Shown piece after piece: positions 32,058 through 40,513 of a stretch of DNA of 41,823 bases. The number at the start of each line of letters is the position of its first letter. Position 1 is the first letter of the stretch. The notes under the pieces were generated by a model. The model had not been told where the DNA came from, ran no database searches, and saw only the letters and a program-made list of their open reading frames with translations. The position numbers were made by a program, and so were the translations under genes. The stretch is from Deltaproteobacteria bacterium (lineage in GTDB: Bacteria; Desulfobacterota; Desulfobacteria; Desulfobacterales; Desulfosarcinaceae), in NCBI GenBank assembly GCA_021824175.1, contig JAKALP010000042.1:1-41823 (forward strand). Reading direction: 5' to 3'.

Positions 32058-34661
32058 ATGGCCATCATTTTCCAACCGTACACCCTTATTCTTTTGGCGA
32101 CCGTCTTCATTTCAGCGGCACTGATGATTGTGGTTGTGATCAACCGGCCCACCTCCGGCGCCTATGCCTTTGCCCTCATGATGGGAGCCTTGTGCATGTG
32201 GGCCTTTACGATCATCTTCGAAGTGATCTTCGATGACCCGCCCACTAAAAATTTCGCCGGCAATTTTAAATATCTTTTCATCGTCACCATACCAGTGGCC
32301 TGGTTCGCTTTCAGCCTGCGCTACGCCAACCGCGCCCGCTATCGGGGCCGGAAGGGGTTGACCCTGCTGGCGGTCATTCCCGTGGTTACCCTTTTGATGG
32401 TGGCCACCAACGATCTGCACCATTGGATGTTCAAAAGCATCACCTGGGTGCCCGTCAAAGGGCTGATCATGCCCTCGCGGGTTTACGGCCCCTGGTTCTG
32501 GGTGCACACCACCTATTCGTATGCTTTGATATTCCTGGGGTTTCTGATTTTGGCCAAATCCATCATCGATTCCCGCCAGCTTTTCCGGCGCCAGGCCTTA
32601 ATACTTCTAATTGGGGCCCTGGCGCCCTGGCTGTGCAATGTCTTCTTTTTGCTGGGCACACACCCCTTGCCCTATCTGGATTTGACCCCTTTTGCCTTCA
32701 GCATCAGTGGGGTTGCCATTGCGTGGGGCATCACCCGCTATCGCTTGCTGGATATCATCCCCATTGCCCGGGAGATTGTGATTCAGAGCATGGATGACGG
32801 CCTGATCGTCCTGGACAACCGCCACCGGATTCTGGACGCCAATTTGGCTGCCACCGCCCTGCTGGGCAGGCCCCAGCAGGATCTGATCGGGTGCGAAATC
32901 TCCCAAGTGATCGATTGGTGGCCGCGCCTGAGCGCCGGCGGTCATCCAAACAATGCCAGCGCGCCGACCGTAGTGGAAGTCGGGCATCCCGTGCGCTCGC
33001 GCTATTTACATATTTCCAAATCCACCATTGTCAATCATGGCCAATCCACCGGCCAACTGGTGATCCTGCGCGATGTCACTGAAATGCGGACCACCCAGGA
33101 TGCCCTGCGGCAAAGCGAAGGACGCTTCAAATCCCTGAGCGAGAATGCGCCGGTCATGATCATGTCCGTGGATGTCTCCGGCACCCTTACCTATGTCAAT
33201 CCAGTGTGGAAGGCCATTTTGGGGCATGAGCGCGAAGAGATCGTGGGCCAGCCCCTGAAACGGTTTTTGGCGGAGCTCTCCCAAGCCGCCTGCGCCGATG
33301 CAATGACCCGCCTGCTGCGGGGCGAAGAGGTAGTGGCCGAACGCAATATCCAGTTTATCGACAAACAGGGCGCGGCCCGCGTCTTTGATATCACCGCATC
33401 GGTCAACTCCGATGAAGAAGGCCGGATCACGGGCATTGTCTGTCTGGGCAAGGATGTCACCGAAGAACGCCGCCTGCAGGAACAACTGTTTCAATCCCAG
33501 AAGATGGAAGCCATCGGCACCCTGGCGGGCGGCATTGCCCACGATTTCAATAATCTGCTGATGGGAATGCAAGCCAATGTATCCCTGCTGCGCCTGGATG
33601 TGGACCATGAACCGCAGATCACGGATAAGCTCATGCGCATCGAAGAGCAGATTCAAAGCGGCGCCTCCCTGACCCGCCAATTGCTTGGGTATGCCCGCAA
33701 AGGCAAATATGTGCTGGCCACCGCCAACGCGCATCAGCTCATCGACGAGACCTTGCAGGTCATTCAGCGCACCAATAAAAGCATCGCCATCAGCCGCCAG
33801 CTGGAAGCCGACCCGCCTTTCATGGAAGCTGACAAGGGCCAGATCGAAATGGTGCTCCTCAATCTCTTTGTCAACGCGATGGATGCCATGCCCAACGGCG
33901 GCCAACTCATGGTGACCACCCGCACCGTGGATTGGGGCGAACCTGACCTCCGCTGGCGCGACCTGAAACCCGGCCGCTACATTGAAATCCAGGTGAGCGA
34001 CAATGGCGTGGGCATGGATCAAAAGACCATGGCGCGCATCTTCGAGCCCTTCTTTACGACCAAGGAGATCGGCCGCGGCACCGGGCTCGGCCTGGCCTCG
34101 GTCTACGGCGTGGTCAAGAACCACCACGGCGACATCCAGGTCCACTCCACCCTTGGCCAGGGCAGTACATTCTATTTAATCTTTCCGGCGCTCACGGTCG
34201 TCAAGCCGCCCAAAAGCGCCCCGGCCGTGCAAATCATCACCTTCCCCCGCGGCCAGAAAGTACTTCTGGTCGACGATGAGCAACCCGTGCTCCAGTATGT
34301 CGGAGAGATGATCGAAAGCCTGGGATTCAACGTATTGCGGGCCGCGGACGGACAAACCGCGCTGCGGCTCTTCAAACAACATTGCCAGACCATTGACCTG
34401 GTGGTCCTGGATTTGATCATGCCGGAGATGGATGGCCGGGAACTCTTTGATCTACTCCAGGCGGTCCAGCCACACATCAAAGTACTTTTCATCAGCGGTT
34501 ATGCCGCCGGCAGCCAGCCCATAGAGAGCGCCAACCCGGTTCCCTATTTACTGCTGACCAAACCATTCACCCGCGAAGAGCTGGCCGAGGCCATCGGCAA
34601 AGCGCTGACCCCGGGCGATGCCCAGACCGGCGGTCACGAGTGTACAGAAGAAAATTCATAG
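32058..34661 (+). CDS. Hybrid histidine kinase with 7TM sensor, PAS domains and receiver
   Basis: 867 residues. N-terminal 7TM region of the HisKA_7TM type (hydrophobic segments from about 8 to 230), a PAS domain (about 245-350), a second PAS with PAC (about 355-475), HisKA with phosphoacceptor His in GGIAHDFNNLL (about residue 494), HATPase with NLFVNAMDAM, DNGVGMD and GTGLGLASVYG, and a C-terminal receiver with VDDEQPV and phosphoacceptor Asp in VVLDLIMPEMDG. No transcription factor is nearby, so the output is unknown. No ribosome-binding site is evident at the ATG, but the hydrophobic start is right for the family. Confidence 0.9.
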   Translation: MAIIFQPYTLILLATVFISAALMIVVVINRPTSGAYAFALMMGALCMWAFTIIFEVIFDDPPTKNFAGNFKYLFIVTIPVAWFAFSLRYANRARYRGRKGLTLLAVIPVVTLLMVATNDLHHWMFKSITWVPVKGLIMPSRVYGPWFWVHTTYSYALIFLGFLILAKSIIDSRQLFRRQALILLIGALAPWLCNVFFLLGTHPLPYLDLTPFAFSISGVAIAWGITRYRLLDIIPIAREIVIQSMDDGLIVLDNRHRILDANLAATALLGRPQQDLIGCEISQVIDWWPRLSAGGHPNNASAPTVVEVGHPVRSRYLHISKSTIVNHGQSTGQLVILRDVTEMRTTQDALRQSEGRFKSLSENAPVMIMSVDVSGTLTYVNPVWKAILGHEREEIVGQPLKRFLAELSQAACADAMTRLLRGEEVVAERNIQFIDKQGAARVFDITASVNSDEEGRITGIVCLGKDVTEERRLQEQLFQSQKMEAIGTLAGGIAHDFNNLLMGMQANVSLLRLDVDHEPQITDKLMRIEEQIQSGASLTRQLLGYARKGKYVLATANAHQLIDETLQVIQRTNKSIAISRQLEADPPFMEADKGQIEMVLLNLFVNAMDAMPNGGQLMVTTRTVDWGEPDLRWRDLKPGRYIEIQVSDNGVGMDQKTMARIFEPFFTTKEIGRGTGLGLASVYGVVKNHHGDIQVHSTLGQGSTFYLIFPALTVVKPPKSAPAVQIITFPRGQKVLLVDDEQPVLQYVGEMIESLGFNVLRAADGQTALRLFKQHCQTIDLVVLDLIMPEMDGRELFDLLQAVQPHIKVLFISGYAAGSQPIESANPVPYLLLTKPFTREELAEAIGKALTPGDAQTGGHECTEENS

Positions 34662-34938
34662 CGTCGAGACTACCGGCGCACGGAGCCCGTAAAATCTCAT
34701 CACAGGAAACGCACAGAGAACGGAGATAAATATTTCAGGACCCTGGATATTTCTTTCGTCATGCCCGTCCCGCATAAATACGGGATAAACTGCGGCGGGC
34801 ATCCAGCCTGATGGCCTCTTAATTACGATGACATATTGCTTCACCACAAAGAACACAGAGAAAAATTTTACCCTCTGTGCCCTTGTGGTTATGAATATAC
34901 TGACCAGCAATACGTTACCGAATTTATGCCACAGAACG
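34662..34938. repeat. Hairpin repeats between convergent kinase and lexA genes
   Basis: Three elements: a CACAGAG fragment at 34700-34722; a GTCATGCCCG ... CGGGCATCCAG hairpin (34757-34808) of the widespread bacterial CGTCATTCCCGC-type family, with an inner TCCCG/CGGGA stem; and an AACACAGAG hairpin with arms ACCACAAAGAACACAGAG (34843-34860) and CTCTGTGCCCTTGTGGT (34873-34889). No gene was recognised. Location between convergent genes suggests a termination role. Confidence 0.75.
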
Positions 34939-35562
34939 CTAAGTCCGGCGCACCACCCCCACCAGCTTTCCGATGATCTTCACCCCCTTGCGGGCCTGAC
35001 CCCGGATGGTCAAGGGCTTATAGCCCCGGTTGGCCGGCTTGAGCGTGATGGCGGTCTCGCTCTTTTGAAAGATCTTCAGGGTAGCCTCGGGTAGAATATC
35101 TTCCACCATCACGGCCGCGATCTCGCCATTGGCCACCCGCGCCTGGCGGCGGATAATGGCCAGATCCCCATTCTTGATATGGGCCTCGATCATGGAATCG
35201 CCTTTTACTTTCAACGCAAAGCACTGCTCGCAACCAAAGACCGACGGCGAAATGCCCAGCTCTTCTTCCACATGCTGAACCGCCTCGATGGGGTCCCCGG
35301 CCGCGATGGCCCCCACCACGGCAATACCCCCCACCATGGGCACCGCGCTGGTGGTGCGCCAGGAGCGCTTCTTGAGCGCGTCGGCATGCAGATAGCCTCG
35401 GTCTTTGAGCACATTCAGCATGCGGTGAATACTGCCCGGCGAAGTCAGCTTGAAATGCTTGGCGATCTCGCGCACCGTGGGCGAAATTGCGTAACGCTTC
35501 TGATACTCGATAATGTACGCCAGTATCTGCTGCTGCCGTTCGGTCAAATCATTAAAGTCCAT
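34939..35562 (-). CDS. lexA: LexA repressor
   Basis: SOS-response repressor and self-cleaving protease, 207 residues. The N-terminal winged helix (LTERQQQILAYI, ISPTVREIAKHFKLTSPGSIHRML) precedes the cleavage region AIAAGDPIEA (Ala-Gly bond near residues 88-90), the catalytic Ser in KGDSMIEAHI and the catalytic Lys probably in EATLKIF. AAAGGAG lies just before the ATG. It is downstream of and in the same direction as the integron integrase gene (123-base gap), so co-transcription is possible. LexA is known to repress integron integrases in several bacteria; here the adjacency is direct. Confidence 0.93.
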   Translation of the reverse strand: MDFNDLTERQQQILAYIIEYQKRYAISPTVREIAKHFKLTSPGSIHRMLNVLKDRGYLHADALKKRSWRTTSAVPMVGGIAVVGAIAAGDPIEAVQHVEEELGISPSVFGCEQCFALKVKGDSMIEAHIKNGDLAIIRRQARVANGEIAAVMVEDILPEATLKIFQKSETAITLKPANRGYKPLTIRGQARKGVKIIGKLVGVVRRT

Positions 35563-35600
35563 ATATTACTCCTTTCGGATTGAATCTCTTAACGCATATT

Positions 35601-35708
35601 CTCACGCCACGGCGCAACGTAGAAAAGCAAATCGCCACATCTCCCTCAGCCCCTTTGTGCCTGCGTGCCTTTGTCCCTCAGTCCCTTAGTCCCTCTGCCC
35701 CTCAGTCG
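35601..35708. repeat. GCGCAACG word and CCCTTTGTGCC/CCCTCAG word array between intI and lexA
   Basis: CACGCCACGGCGCAACGTAG (35603-35622) matches the right arm at 12446-12465. At 35643-35708 there is an array of 8-bp words (CCTCAGTC, CCTTAGTC, CCTTTGTG) that is the reverse complement of the family after htpG. It includes the last seven codons and the stop codon of the minus-strand integrase gene. Confidence 0.85.
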
Positions 35709-36738
35709 AAAACAACCGATCGCTCGGGCTAACCACCCCCTTGCCGCCGCGATTAAGCACATGGGTATAGATCATGGTAGTGGAAACATCGTTATGGCCC
35801 AATAACTCCTGCACCGTGCGGATATCGTAACCCGCCTCCAGCAGATGAGTAGCAAAACTGTGCCGCAACGAATGACAACTGCCCGGCTTGGTAATGCCGC
35901 TGGCCCGGATGGCCATTTTGACCGCGCGTTGCAGAACCCCTTCCGTTACATGATGGCGCTGCTCGGTGCCGGATCTGGGATCAACGGAGCGCTTATCAGC
36001 TGGGAATACATATTGCCAGCCCCATTCGCGATTGGCATTCGGGTATTTGCGTTCAAGGGCATAGGGCAGATATACCATGCCGAAGCCCTCTGAAAGATCT
36101 TTGTCATGCGCATGTTTTACTTTTTGCATATGCCGCTTCAAGGGTTCGATCACAATCTCGGGCAACATGGTCACACGATCCTTATGCCCCTTGCCATCCC
36201 GCACCACAATCTGCTTAAACCCAAAGTCTACATCCTTGACCCGCAGTCGGAGGCACTCCATCAAGCGTAACCCAGCGCCATAAAGCAGTTGCCCCATGAT
36301 CCAGGTGGTGCCCTCCAGTTGGATTAGAATAGCCTTAACTTCGTCCCGAGTATAGACCACCGGCAGTTTGGCAGGTCGCTTGGCATAAGCAAGGTCCGTG
36401 AATTGGCCAAGTTCCCGATTGAGAACCTCGCGGTAAAGAAACACCAAGGCGCAGAGGGCTTGATTTTGCGTGGAGCTGGTGACCTTTTTGTTCACGGCCA
36501 GATCTGTTAAAAAGGCCGTAATGTGCCGCGCGTCCATTTCAGACGGATGCTTCTTATTGTGGAAAAATATATAGCGACGAATCCAGTCGATGTAGGCGTG
36601 CTCAGTGCGAATGCTATAGTGCTTGAGCCTTATGGCATTGCGCACTTGCTCCAACAACCTCGGCTTCGGCAACCCCCCATCCTCGACAATGGGCAAGGTT
36701 ACATCACAAGACACGGATAAAGGGGCAGATTGATCCAT
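35686..36738 (-). CDS. intI: Integron integrase IntI
   Basis: Tyrosine recombinase of 350 residues. The N-terminal SAM-like part ([27 protein letters not shown]) and, decisively, the IntI-specific insert ([19 protein letters not shown]...[12 protein letters not shown]) identify an integron integrase rather than a phage or Xer enzyme. Catalytic residues are present: Arg in [13 protein letters not shown], His-x-x-Arg in [13 protein letters not shown], His in LLGHNDV and Tyr in MIYTHV. GGAGG lies 8 bases before the ATG. Its last seven codons come from the intergenic word array, so the true C-terminus may have been extended by the repeat. It looks intact and potentially active. Confidence 0.95.
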   Translation of the reverse strand: MDQSAPLSVSCDVTLPIVEDGGLPKPRLLEQVRNAIRLKHYSIRTEHAYIDWIRRYIFFHNKKHPSEMDARHITAFLTDLAVNKKVTSSTQNQALCALVFLYREVLNRELGQFTDLAYAKRPAKLPVVYTRDEVKAILIQLEGTTWIMGQLLYGAGLRLMECLRLRVKDVDFGFKQIVVRDGKGHKDRVTMLPEIVIEPLKRHMQKVKHAHDKDLSEGFGMVYLPYALERKYPNANREWGWQYVFPADKRSVDPRSGTEQRHHVTEGVLQRAVKMAIRASGITKPGSCHSLRHSFATHLLEAGYDIRTVQELLGHNDVSTTMIYTHVLNRGGKGVVSPSDRLFSTEGQRD

Positions 36739-37048
36739 AGACAGAACCTCCGGACGCTTAATCGACTGAAAATATATTAAAATATTGACAAAAAGCCCAG
36801 GAACGGGCTAAATAATTATCAGTTCCACGCAAAAAAATAAATCAGCGATAAGTAAACGCAATGATCTGTAGAAACTTTTGTACGTGAGTACCTTTGTTCT
36901 TACTAAATGTCAAGGATCTAGATTGCATTTTTAAAGTCTATACAGGCCAAAATGGGTTAATAGATTTTAAATTCGAATCTAGAAAAATTTAGGCCTCAAA
37001 AATGACGTCTTATAAGGCGTTATTTAGGCCATCTAATACATGTTAGCC
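36739..37048. promoter_or_regulatory. intI promoter and attI region
   Basis: AT-rich gap of 346 bases before the first cassette gene. AGCCC-N6-GGGCT (36794-36809) followed on the minus strand by TTTTTG is a terminator-like or operator-like dyad 56 bases upstream of intI. GTAC-N4-GTAC (36880-36891) and ATCTAGA, present twice (36916-36922 and 36977-36983, the second within TAGATT-N9-AATCTA), are candidate protein-binding sites. The attI recombination point is likely the G of GTTAGCC at 37042, preceded by CTAATACAT, similar in form to known attI sites. A LexA box was not recognised, and no strong cassette promoter was identified. Confidence 0.55.
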
Positions 37049-37084
37049 GCATCACAACAATCGTTGAACAGGCAAGGTAACCGA

Positions 37085-37636
37085 ATGAAAAAAATCTTCA
37101 AGAACATTATGACCGGTTTAGTTGGCCTATACTTAATCTCCCTCACTTTAATTACTCCATACTACAACTATCAGTACGCTAAGGAGCATGGCTTTATAAA
37201 TTGGCTAATTTTTGGTGAGATCGTAGCGACTATAAAGTCCGCAGTGTGGCCATACTATGCCTTTTTTTCTGACGAAGATTCCTTTGCAGGCCATCCAGAT
37301 GAGCATCATTATGCGAATTCAAAGAAAGCATCTGACGAGGCGCTGAAGATAGTGGTAAAGTCCGGTGACATCACTCGCCTTTCGGTTGAAAATAGGAATA
37401 AAGCAGCAGACCTACTTGGTCTTGCAATAACAGAAGCAAATCAGGTGCAATCCGGCTACTTGCAGAAGGTGCACCCAGAGTTTTCAGCAATATATGAAAA
37501 GAATTACATACATTCTATCAGTTTGCTCATAGAAGGATTGCGAACAAATAATACAAGAGTAACCCTGGAAGGTGCTTTCGGATACAATGAGTTTGCTAAA
37601 TGGATGCAATCCCACGAAAAGGATCTCTCATTTTAA
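37085..37636 (+). CDS. Cassette 1 protein A, unknown, membrane-anchored
   Basis: 183 residues, family not recognised. One hydrophobic segment near the N-terminus (GLVGLYLISLTLITPYY), then a soluble helical part with no obvious catalytic motif. Start at 37085 (MKKIFKN) is preferred over an ATG 45 bases earlier that would lie at the attI junction; a weak AGGTAA precedes it. It has its own codon use, AT-rich compared with the chromosome. It is the first gene after attI and so closest to any cassette promoter. No attC follows it: it shares cassette 1 with the next gene. Confidence 0.72.
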   Translation: MKKIFKNIMTGLVGLYLISLTLITPYYNYQYAKEHGFINWLIFGEIVATIKSAVWPYYAFFSDEDSFAGHPDEHHYANSKKASDEALKIVVKSGDITRLSVENRNKAADLLGLAITEANQVQSGYLQKVHPEFSAIYEKNYIHSISLLIEGLRTNNTRVTLEGAFGYNEFAKWMQSHEKDLSF

Positions 37637-37681
37637 GATAAGCTTGTGTAATAGCTCTAATAAGGGTGGATGTGATAGAAT

Positions 37682-38125
37682 ATGGGCAACCCTACACCAA
37701 CTAAAATACATTTTTTCCAAGCATGCTATTTTTGTCTATTGGCTATATTTTGTCCAAGTAAATTAGAAGTTGAGGAAAAAAAAGATAATGAACAAAGGGC
37801 GCAACTACCGAAAACAGACAATTCAAGTGCGAGGATCATAAATTACGCTTTTTGGAGCTCATTCTTGTTGATTTTACTGTTTAGCATGATTGGTGCTTTA
37901 GCTGGTTATACACTCAGCTGTGCATTAGGAGTTCCAAGTCGAGGAGTAATTTCATTTCTCCAAATATTAGGAGCCTCATTATTGCTTTGGGGAACGCTTT
38001 TCATAAGAGGTTTCGAAATAGTCACATTTGATACTGTGTCACTTACTGAGAGGGTAAATCAATGGCTTTATCGTGCGATGTATTGTTTCGGAACCTCTCT
38101 AATCATAATGTCTTTGGTATGGTAG
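37682..38125 (+). CDS. Cassette 1 protein B, unknown multi-spanning membrane protein
   Basis: 147 residues, family not recognised. Hydrophobic stretches near residues 14-24, 53-80 (FWSSFLLILLFSMIGALAGYTL) and 88-108, and a final one near 130-145, suggest two to four membrane helices. A GGGTGG lies before the ATG. With the upstream gene it forms a two-gene cassette, less common than single-gene cassettes, suggesting that the two proteins act together (inference). Confidence 0.65.
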   Translation: MGNPTPTKIHFFQACYFCLLAIFCPSKLEVEEKKDNEQRAQLPKTDNSSARIINYAFWSSFLLILLFSMIGALAGYTLSCALGVPSRGVISFLQILGASLLLWGTLFIRGFEIVTFDTVSLTERVNQWLYRAMYCFGTSLIIMSLVW

Positions 38126-38140
38126 CATATAAAGCAGGGT

Positions 38141-38199
38141 CGGCTAACATTTTTTTCCAGCGGACTCGGTTCCCTCGCCGCTGAAAATTTCGTTAGCGC
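38141..38199 (+). other. attC site 1
   Basis: CGGCTAAC (R'') at 38141-38148 and GTTAGCG (R') at 38192-38198, with an inner stem CAGCGG (38158-38163) facing CCGCTG (38178-38183). R'' is the exact complement of the 8 bases starting cassette 1 (GTTAGCCG at 37042). Confidence 0.88.
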
Positions 38200-38221
38200 A
38201 TATTGCAAAAATGAGGACAAT

Positions 38222-39148
38222 ATGAGTGGTGGATTGATATGTCCGATATGCAAACTTGAACATCAGGGATCTAAAGGCGAAGATTTCGGGAGAACGAGAC
38301 ATATAAATTGTGAAAGATGTGGAAAGTATTCTATCACTGAGACCGCCAAAGCTATGGCTATTTCAGAGTCCTTACGGCCAAAATTAAGCGCATGGATTAG
38401 AGATCTTAACGAGCATGGGTGTGAACCACCATCTATTGACTCACACATTTTAAAGACCATTGAGACTGGCTTGCCAAACTACACACCGGTCCAAAAGCAG
38501 TTGGTTCTTCTTCGAAATATTGAGCGACGGACAACCTATCCAGGAAAGGAGGTGCATCTCACTTCCCGCACAGATTATCCTTTAGCTTGGGCATCTTGCG
38601 AAAAAGAACTTATTTATTATCTATACAGCTTAGCAAATAGGAAGCTTCTAGAATTTACAAGAACTAACGAAGAATTGTCCGATACAATTAATTTTATAGA
38701 AATTTCCGCATCGGGATGGGAATATTTAGATGAGCATTCTAATCAGTCACCAATAAGCGATCAAACTTTTGTCGCTATGTCCTTTTCAAACGAAATGTCA
38801 TCTGTATGGCTAAATGCAATCAAGCCAAGTATCGAAAGCGCTGGTTATAATGCTTATCGAGTAGATTCGACGCCCCATTCAGATAGAATTGATATTAAGA
38901 TTATGGCAGAGATAAAAAATTCGAAGTTTCTAATTGCTGATGTTACAGAACAAAAGCAAGGCGTTTATTTTGAAGCAGGTTATGCCTTGGGGTTAAGCAT
39001 TCCAGTAATATGGACTTGCAGGAAAAATGATTTTAAAAATGTTCATTTTGATACAAAGCAATATAATCATATCCGTTGGGAAGACGAGACAGACTTAAAA
39101 AAGCAATTATTTAATTTTATTTCTGTAATAATTGGAAAAAGAATTTAA
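38222..39148 (+). CDS. Cassette 2: zinc-ribbon protein with deoxyribosyltransferase/TIR-like C-terminal domain
   Basis: 308 residues. The N-terminus has a zinc-ribbon-like C7-x2-C10 ... C30-x2-C33. The C-terminal third (about residues 183-300) starts FVAMSFSNEMSSVW, continues IKPSIESAGYNAYRVD and IMAEIKNSKFLIADVTEQKQGVYFEAGYALGLSIPVIWTC, the pattern of nucleoside deoxyribosyltransferase-like Rossmann domains related in form to TIR/SLOG effectors; the Glu in YFEAGYALGL is the likely catalytic residue. Such domains in antiviral proteins cleave NAD or nucleotides. A role as an integron-carried defence effector is inferred, not shown. The middle region (about 40-180) was not recognised. No good ribosome site. 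Confidence 0.72.
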   Translation: MSGGLICPICKLEHQGSKGEDFGRTRHINCERCGKYSITETAKAMAISESLRPKLSAWIRDLNEHGCEPPSIDSHILKTIETGLPNYTPVQKQLVLLRNIERRTTYPGKEVHLTSRTDYPLAWASCEKELIYYLYSLANRKLLEFTRTNEELSDTINFIEISASGWEYLDEHSNQSPISDQTFVAMSFSNEMSSVWLNAIKPSIESAGYNAYRVDSTPHSDRIDIKIMAEIKNSKFLIADVTEQKQGVYFEAGYALGLSIPVIWTCRKNDFKNVHFDTKQYNHIRWEDETDLKKQLFNFISVIIGKRI

Positions 39149-39155
39149 GAAAAAA

Positions 39156-39229
39156 GCGCTATAAATTCACAGCACTTGATTTTTATTCCGCTGCGTTGAG
39201 TAGAAACAAGTGGGTTCAAACGTTAGCAC
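39156..39229 (+). other. attC site 2, degenerate R'' box
   Basis: R' is GTTAGCA (39222-39228); CACTTG (39173-39178) faces CAAGTG (39207-39212) as inner arms. The expected R'' (GCGCTAAC, complement of the cassette start GTTAGCGC) is altered to GCGCTATA at 39156-39163, so excision at this site may be impaired. Confidence 0.75.
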
Positions 39230-39246
39230 TTGCAGGAGTTCAACTA

Positions 39247-39681
39247 ATGAAAAGAGTTTTGATGATCCTTTTTTGCCTCGGTTTTTTTGCTTGTAGCAAT
39301 ACACAACGAATTGATTATTCGCCGAATTTTGGAAACTTAAAGGACCCAATTTCCCTTATAAAAATAACCTTGGAACAGCAGCCACCAGCTTATGCTTACG
39401 TCCCAGTTAAAGTTGAAGTTACAGATCAGCTTATGACTTTATATCTAGTTGAATCTGGAATTCCTTCACCTTTTAATAGTGGTAGTAGCATAGTTCCTAA
39501 AATTCTTTATTACAGGAATTTGGGTGATCCCAAATTGTCAAAGTCCACTAAATATCCAATCTGGCATGTCGAGATATATGATAAGCTTGGTAATGATCTT
39601 TATTGGGTATATACCCAAGACGAGCGAGAAGCAAAAGAGTTTATTGATTCATTGTGCTATATGATAAAAAAGGCAAAATAA
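39247..39681 (+). CDS. Cassette 3 protein, putative lipoprotein of unknown function
   Basis: 144 residues. The N-terminus MKRVLMILFCLGFFACSN looks like a lipoprotein signal with the cysteine at residue 16 (lipobox FFAC, imperfect). No known domain was recognised. The start at 39247 follows AGGAG at 39234-39238. The stop overlaps the attC R'' box by one base. Secreted or membrane-anchored small proteins are common in integron cassettes. Confidence 0.68.
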   Translation: MKRVLMILFCLGFFACSNTQRIDYSPNFGNLKDPISLIKITLEQQPPAYAYVPVKVEVTDQLMTLYLVESGIPSPFNSGSSIVPKILYYRNLGDPKLSKSTKYPIWHVEIYDKLGNDLYWVYTQDEREAKEFIDSLCYMIKKAK

Positions 39682-39753
39682 GCGCTAACCACAGCATCCA
39701 GGGGATTGCATTCCGCTGCGCTCCATGCAACTCCCTGATGCATACGTTAGCGC
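39682..39753 (+). other. attC site 3
   Basis: R'' GCGCTAAC (39682-39689) and R' GTTAGCGC (39746-39753) with inner stems GCATCC/GGATTGCA and ATGCA repeats around 39691-39745. R'' begins immediately after the stop of the cassette 3 gene. Confidence 0.88.
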
Positions 39754-39771
39754 TGCCTGGAAGAAAGAGAT

Positions 39772-39861
39772 ATGAACCAACTAAAGCAAAATCTTCGAAG
39801 ACTCTTTTTCGTATCGCCTTGGTTCGCGAAAAAAGGTAGCTTTAAACAATTGTTGCAGTAG
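39772..39861 (+). CDS. Cassette 4: possible 29-residue peptide
   Basis: The only start with a ribosome site (GAAGAAAGAGA) in cassette 4 opens a 29-codon frame, MNQLKQNLRRLFFVSPWFAK..., a basic peptide. The rest of the cassette (39862-40035) has short open frames without good starts, for example one starting at 39939. This cassette may be non-coding, decayed, or carry a small peptide; I cannot choose. Confidence 0.3.
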   Translation: MNQLKQNLRRLFFVSPWFAKKGSFKQLLQ

Positions 39862-40035
39862 GCTGGTCAGTTAAGAAAGCCAAATCAACTTTAACAAGCA
39901 ACGACCATTTACAAAGCCTGAAGAGCAAAAAAGTGACAACTATGCTAAATTCGGCAGTCACCAGTAGCATTAAAGAAATTCAGCAGCCAGGTCCGGCACC
40001 CAAAACAAACAGCGTGCCTGGTTCGTCATGTTTTT

Positions 40036-40128
40036 GCGCTAACAACCGGCTCGTGTCGGACGCCGGGAGCAAGTCACTTATTTGAACAAACAGTTTTTCG
40101 CCGGCGCCGCACAGCCAGCCGTTGGCTA
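40036..40128 (+). other. attC site 4
   Basis: R'' GCGCTAAC (40036-40043) and R' GTTGGCT (40121-40127). The inner arms include AACCGGCTCGTGTCGG and GCCGCACAGCC. It closely resembles attC 6 (40955-41050): both carry AACAACCGGCT, GGACGCCGGGAGCAA and GCCGGCGCC in the same order, so the two cassettes may come from the same ancestral array. Confidence 0.88.
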
Positions 40129-40147
40129 TCCGATATCGAGGATAATA

Positions 40148-40513
40148 ATGGAAGAGAATCAGAAACAATCCATCGCTATAGATATTTCGCCTAAAACGCG
40201 GTTCGAATTCCCTGACGGTACATCACTGGTGGTTGCAGTGAGGCCGGTTGAAGATGGCTCGCTCAAGTATGGAGTAAACTTGGTATATAATTGCGACAAT
40301 AACGCAGAGTCTGAAATAAGCCTTTGGCTGCCCCCACACTCTATAGATGTTCTTGTTCATGTTCTTCAGGAAAGCGCAAATGAAGCTCGGTTTATTATGG
40401 GCCAGGAAACGATAGATTATCCATCTATCACTAGTACAAAAAATATAAAAAGAAAAAAGAAGCCAACAAAGGCCTGTAGCGGATCGCGGGAAAAAAGCGC
40501 CCGCTCCCGCTAA
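40148..40513 (+). CDS. Cassette 5 protein, unknown
   Basis: 121 residues, family not recognised. Soluble, with an acidic N-terminal part and a highly basic C-terminus (KNIKRKKKPTKACSGSREKSARSR). That basic tail is encoded by the attC site itself (R'' at 40461 is inside the frame), so the tail may have been added when this gene was captured in a cassette. Start chosen at 40148 because the upstream ATG-less extension lies in attC 4. No clear Shine-Dalgarno (GAGGATAAT just upstream). Confidence 0.6.
   Translation: MEENQKQSIAIDISPKTRFEFPDGTSLVVAVRPVEDGSLKYGVNLVYNCDNNAESEISLWLPPHSIDVLVHVLQESANEARFIMGQETIDYPSITSTKNIKRKKKPTKACSGSREKSARSR

Noticed and set aside
36739-36900. Classical LexA box (CTGT-N8-ACAG or GAAC-N4-GTTC) in the intI promoter
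   Set aside because: I found only unrelated dyads; GGAAC ... GTTCC at 36800-36826 has a gap too long (17) for known boxes, so no LexA site is claimed.
39654-39839. 61-codon frame crossing attC 3
   Set aside because: It begins inside the cassette 3 gene and runs through the recombination site in another phase.
39980-40168. Minus-strand 62-codon frame across attC 4
   Set aside because: Antisense to the cassette direction, composed largely of attC sequence.
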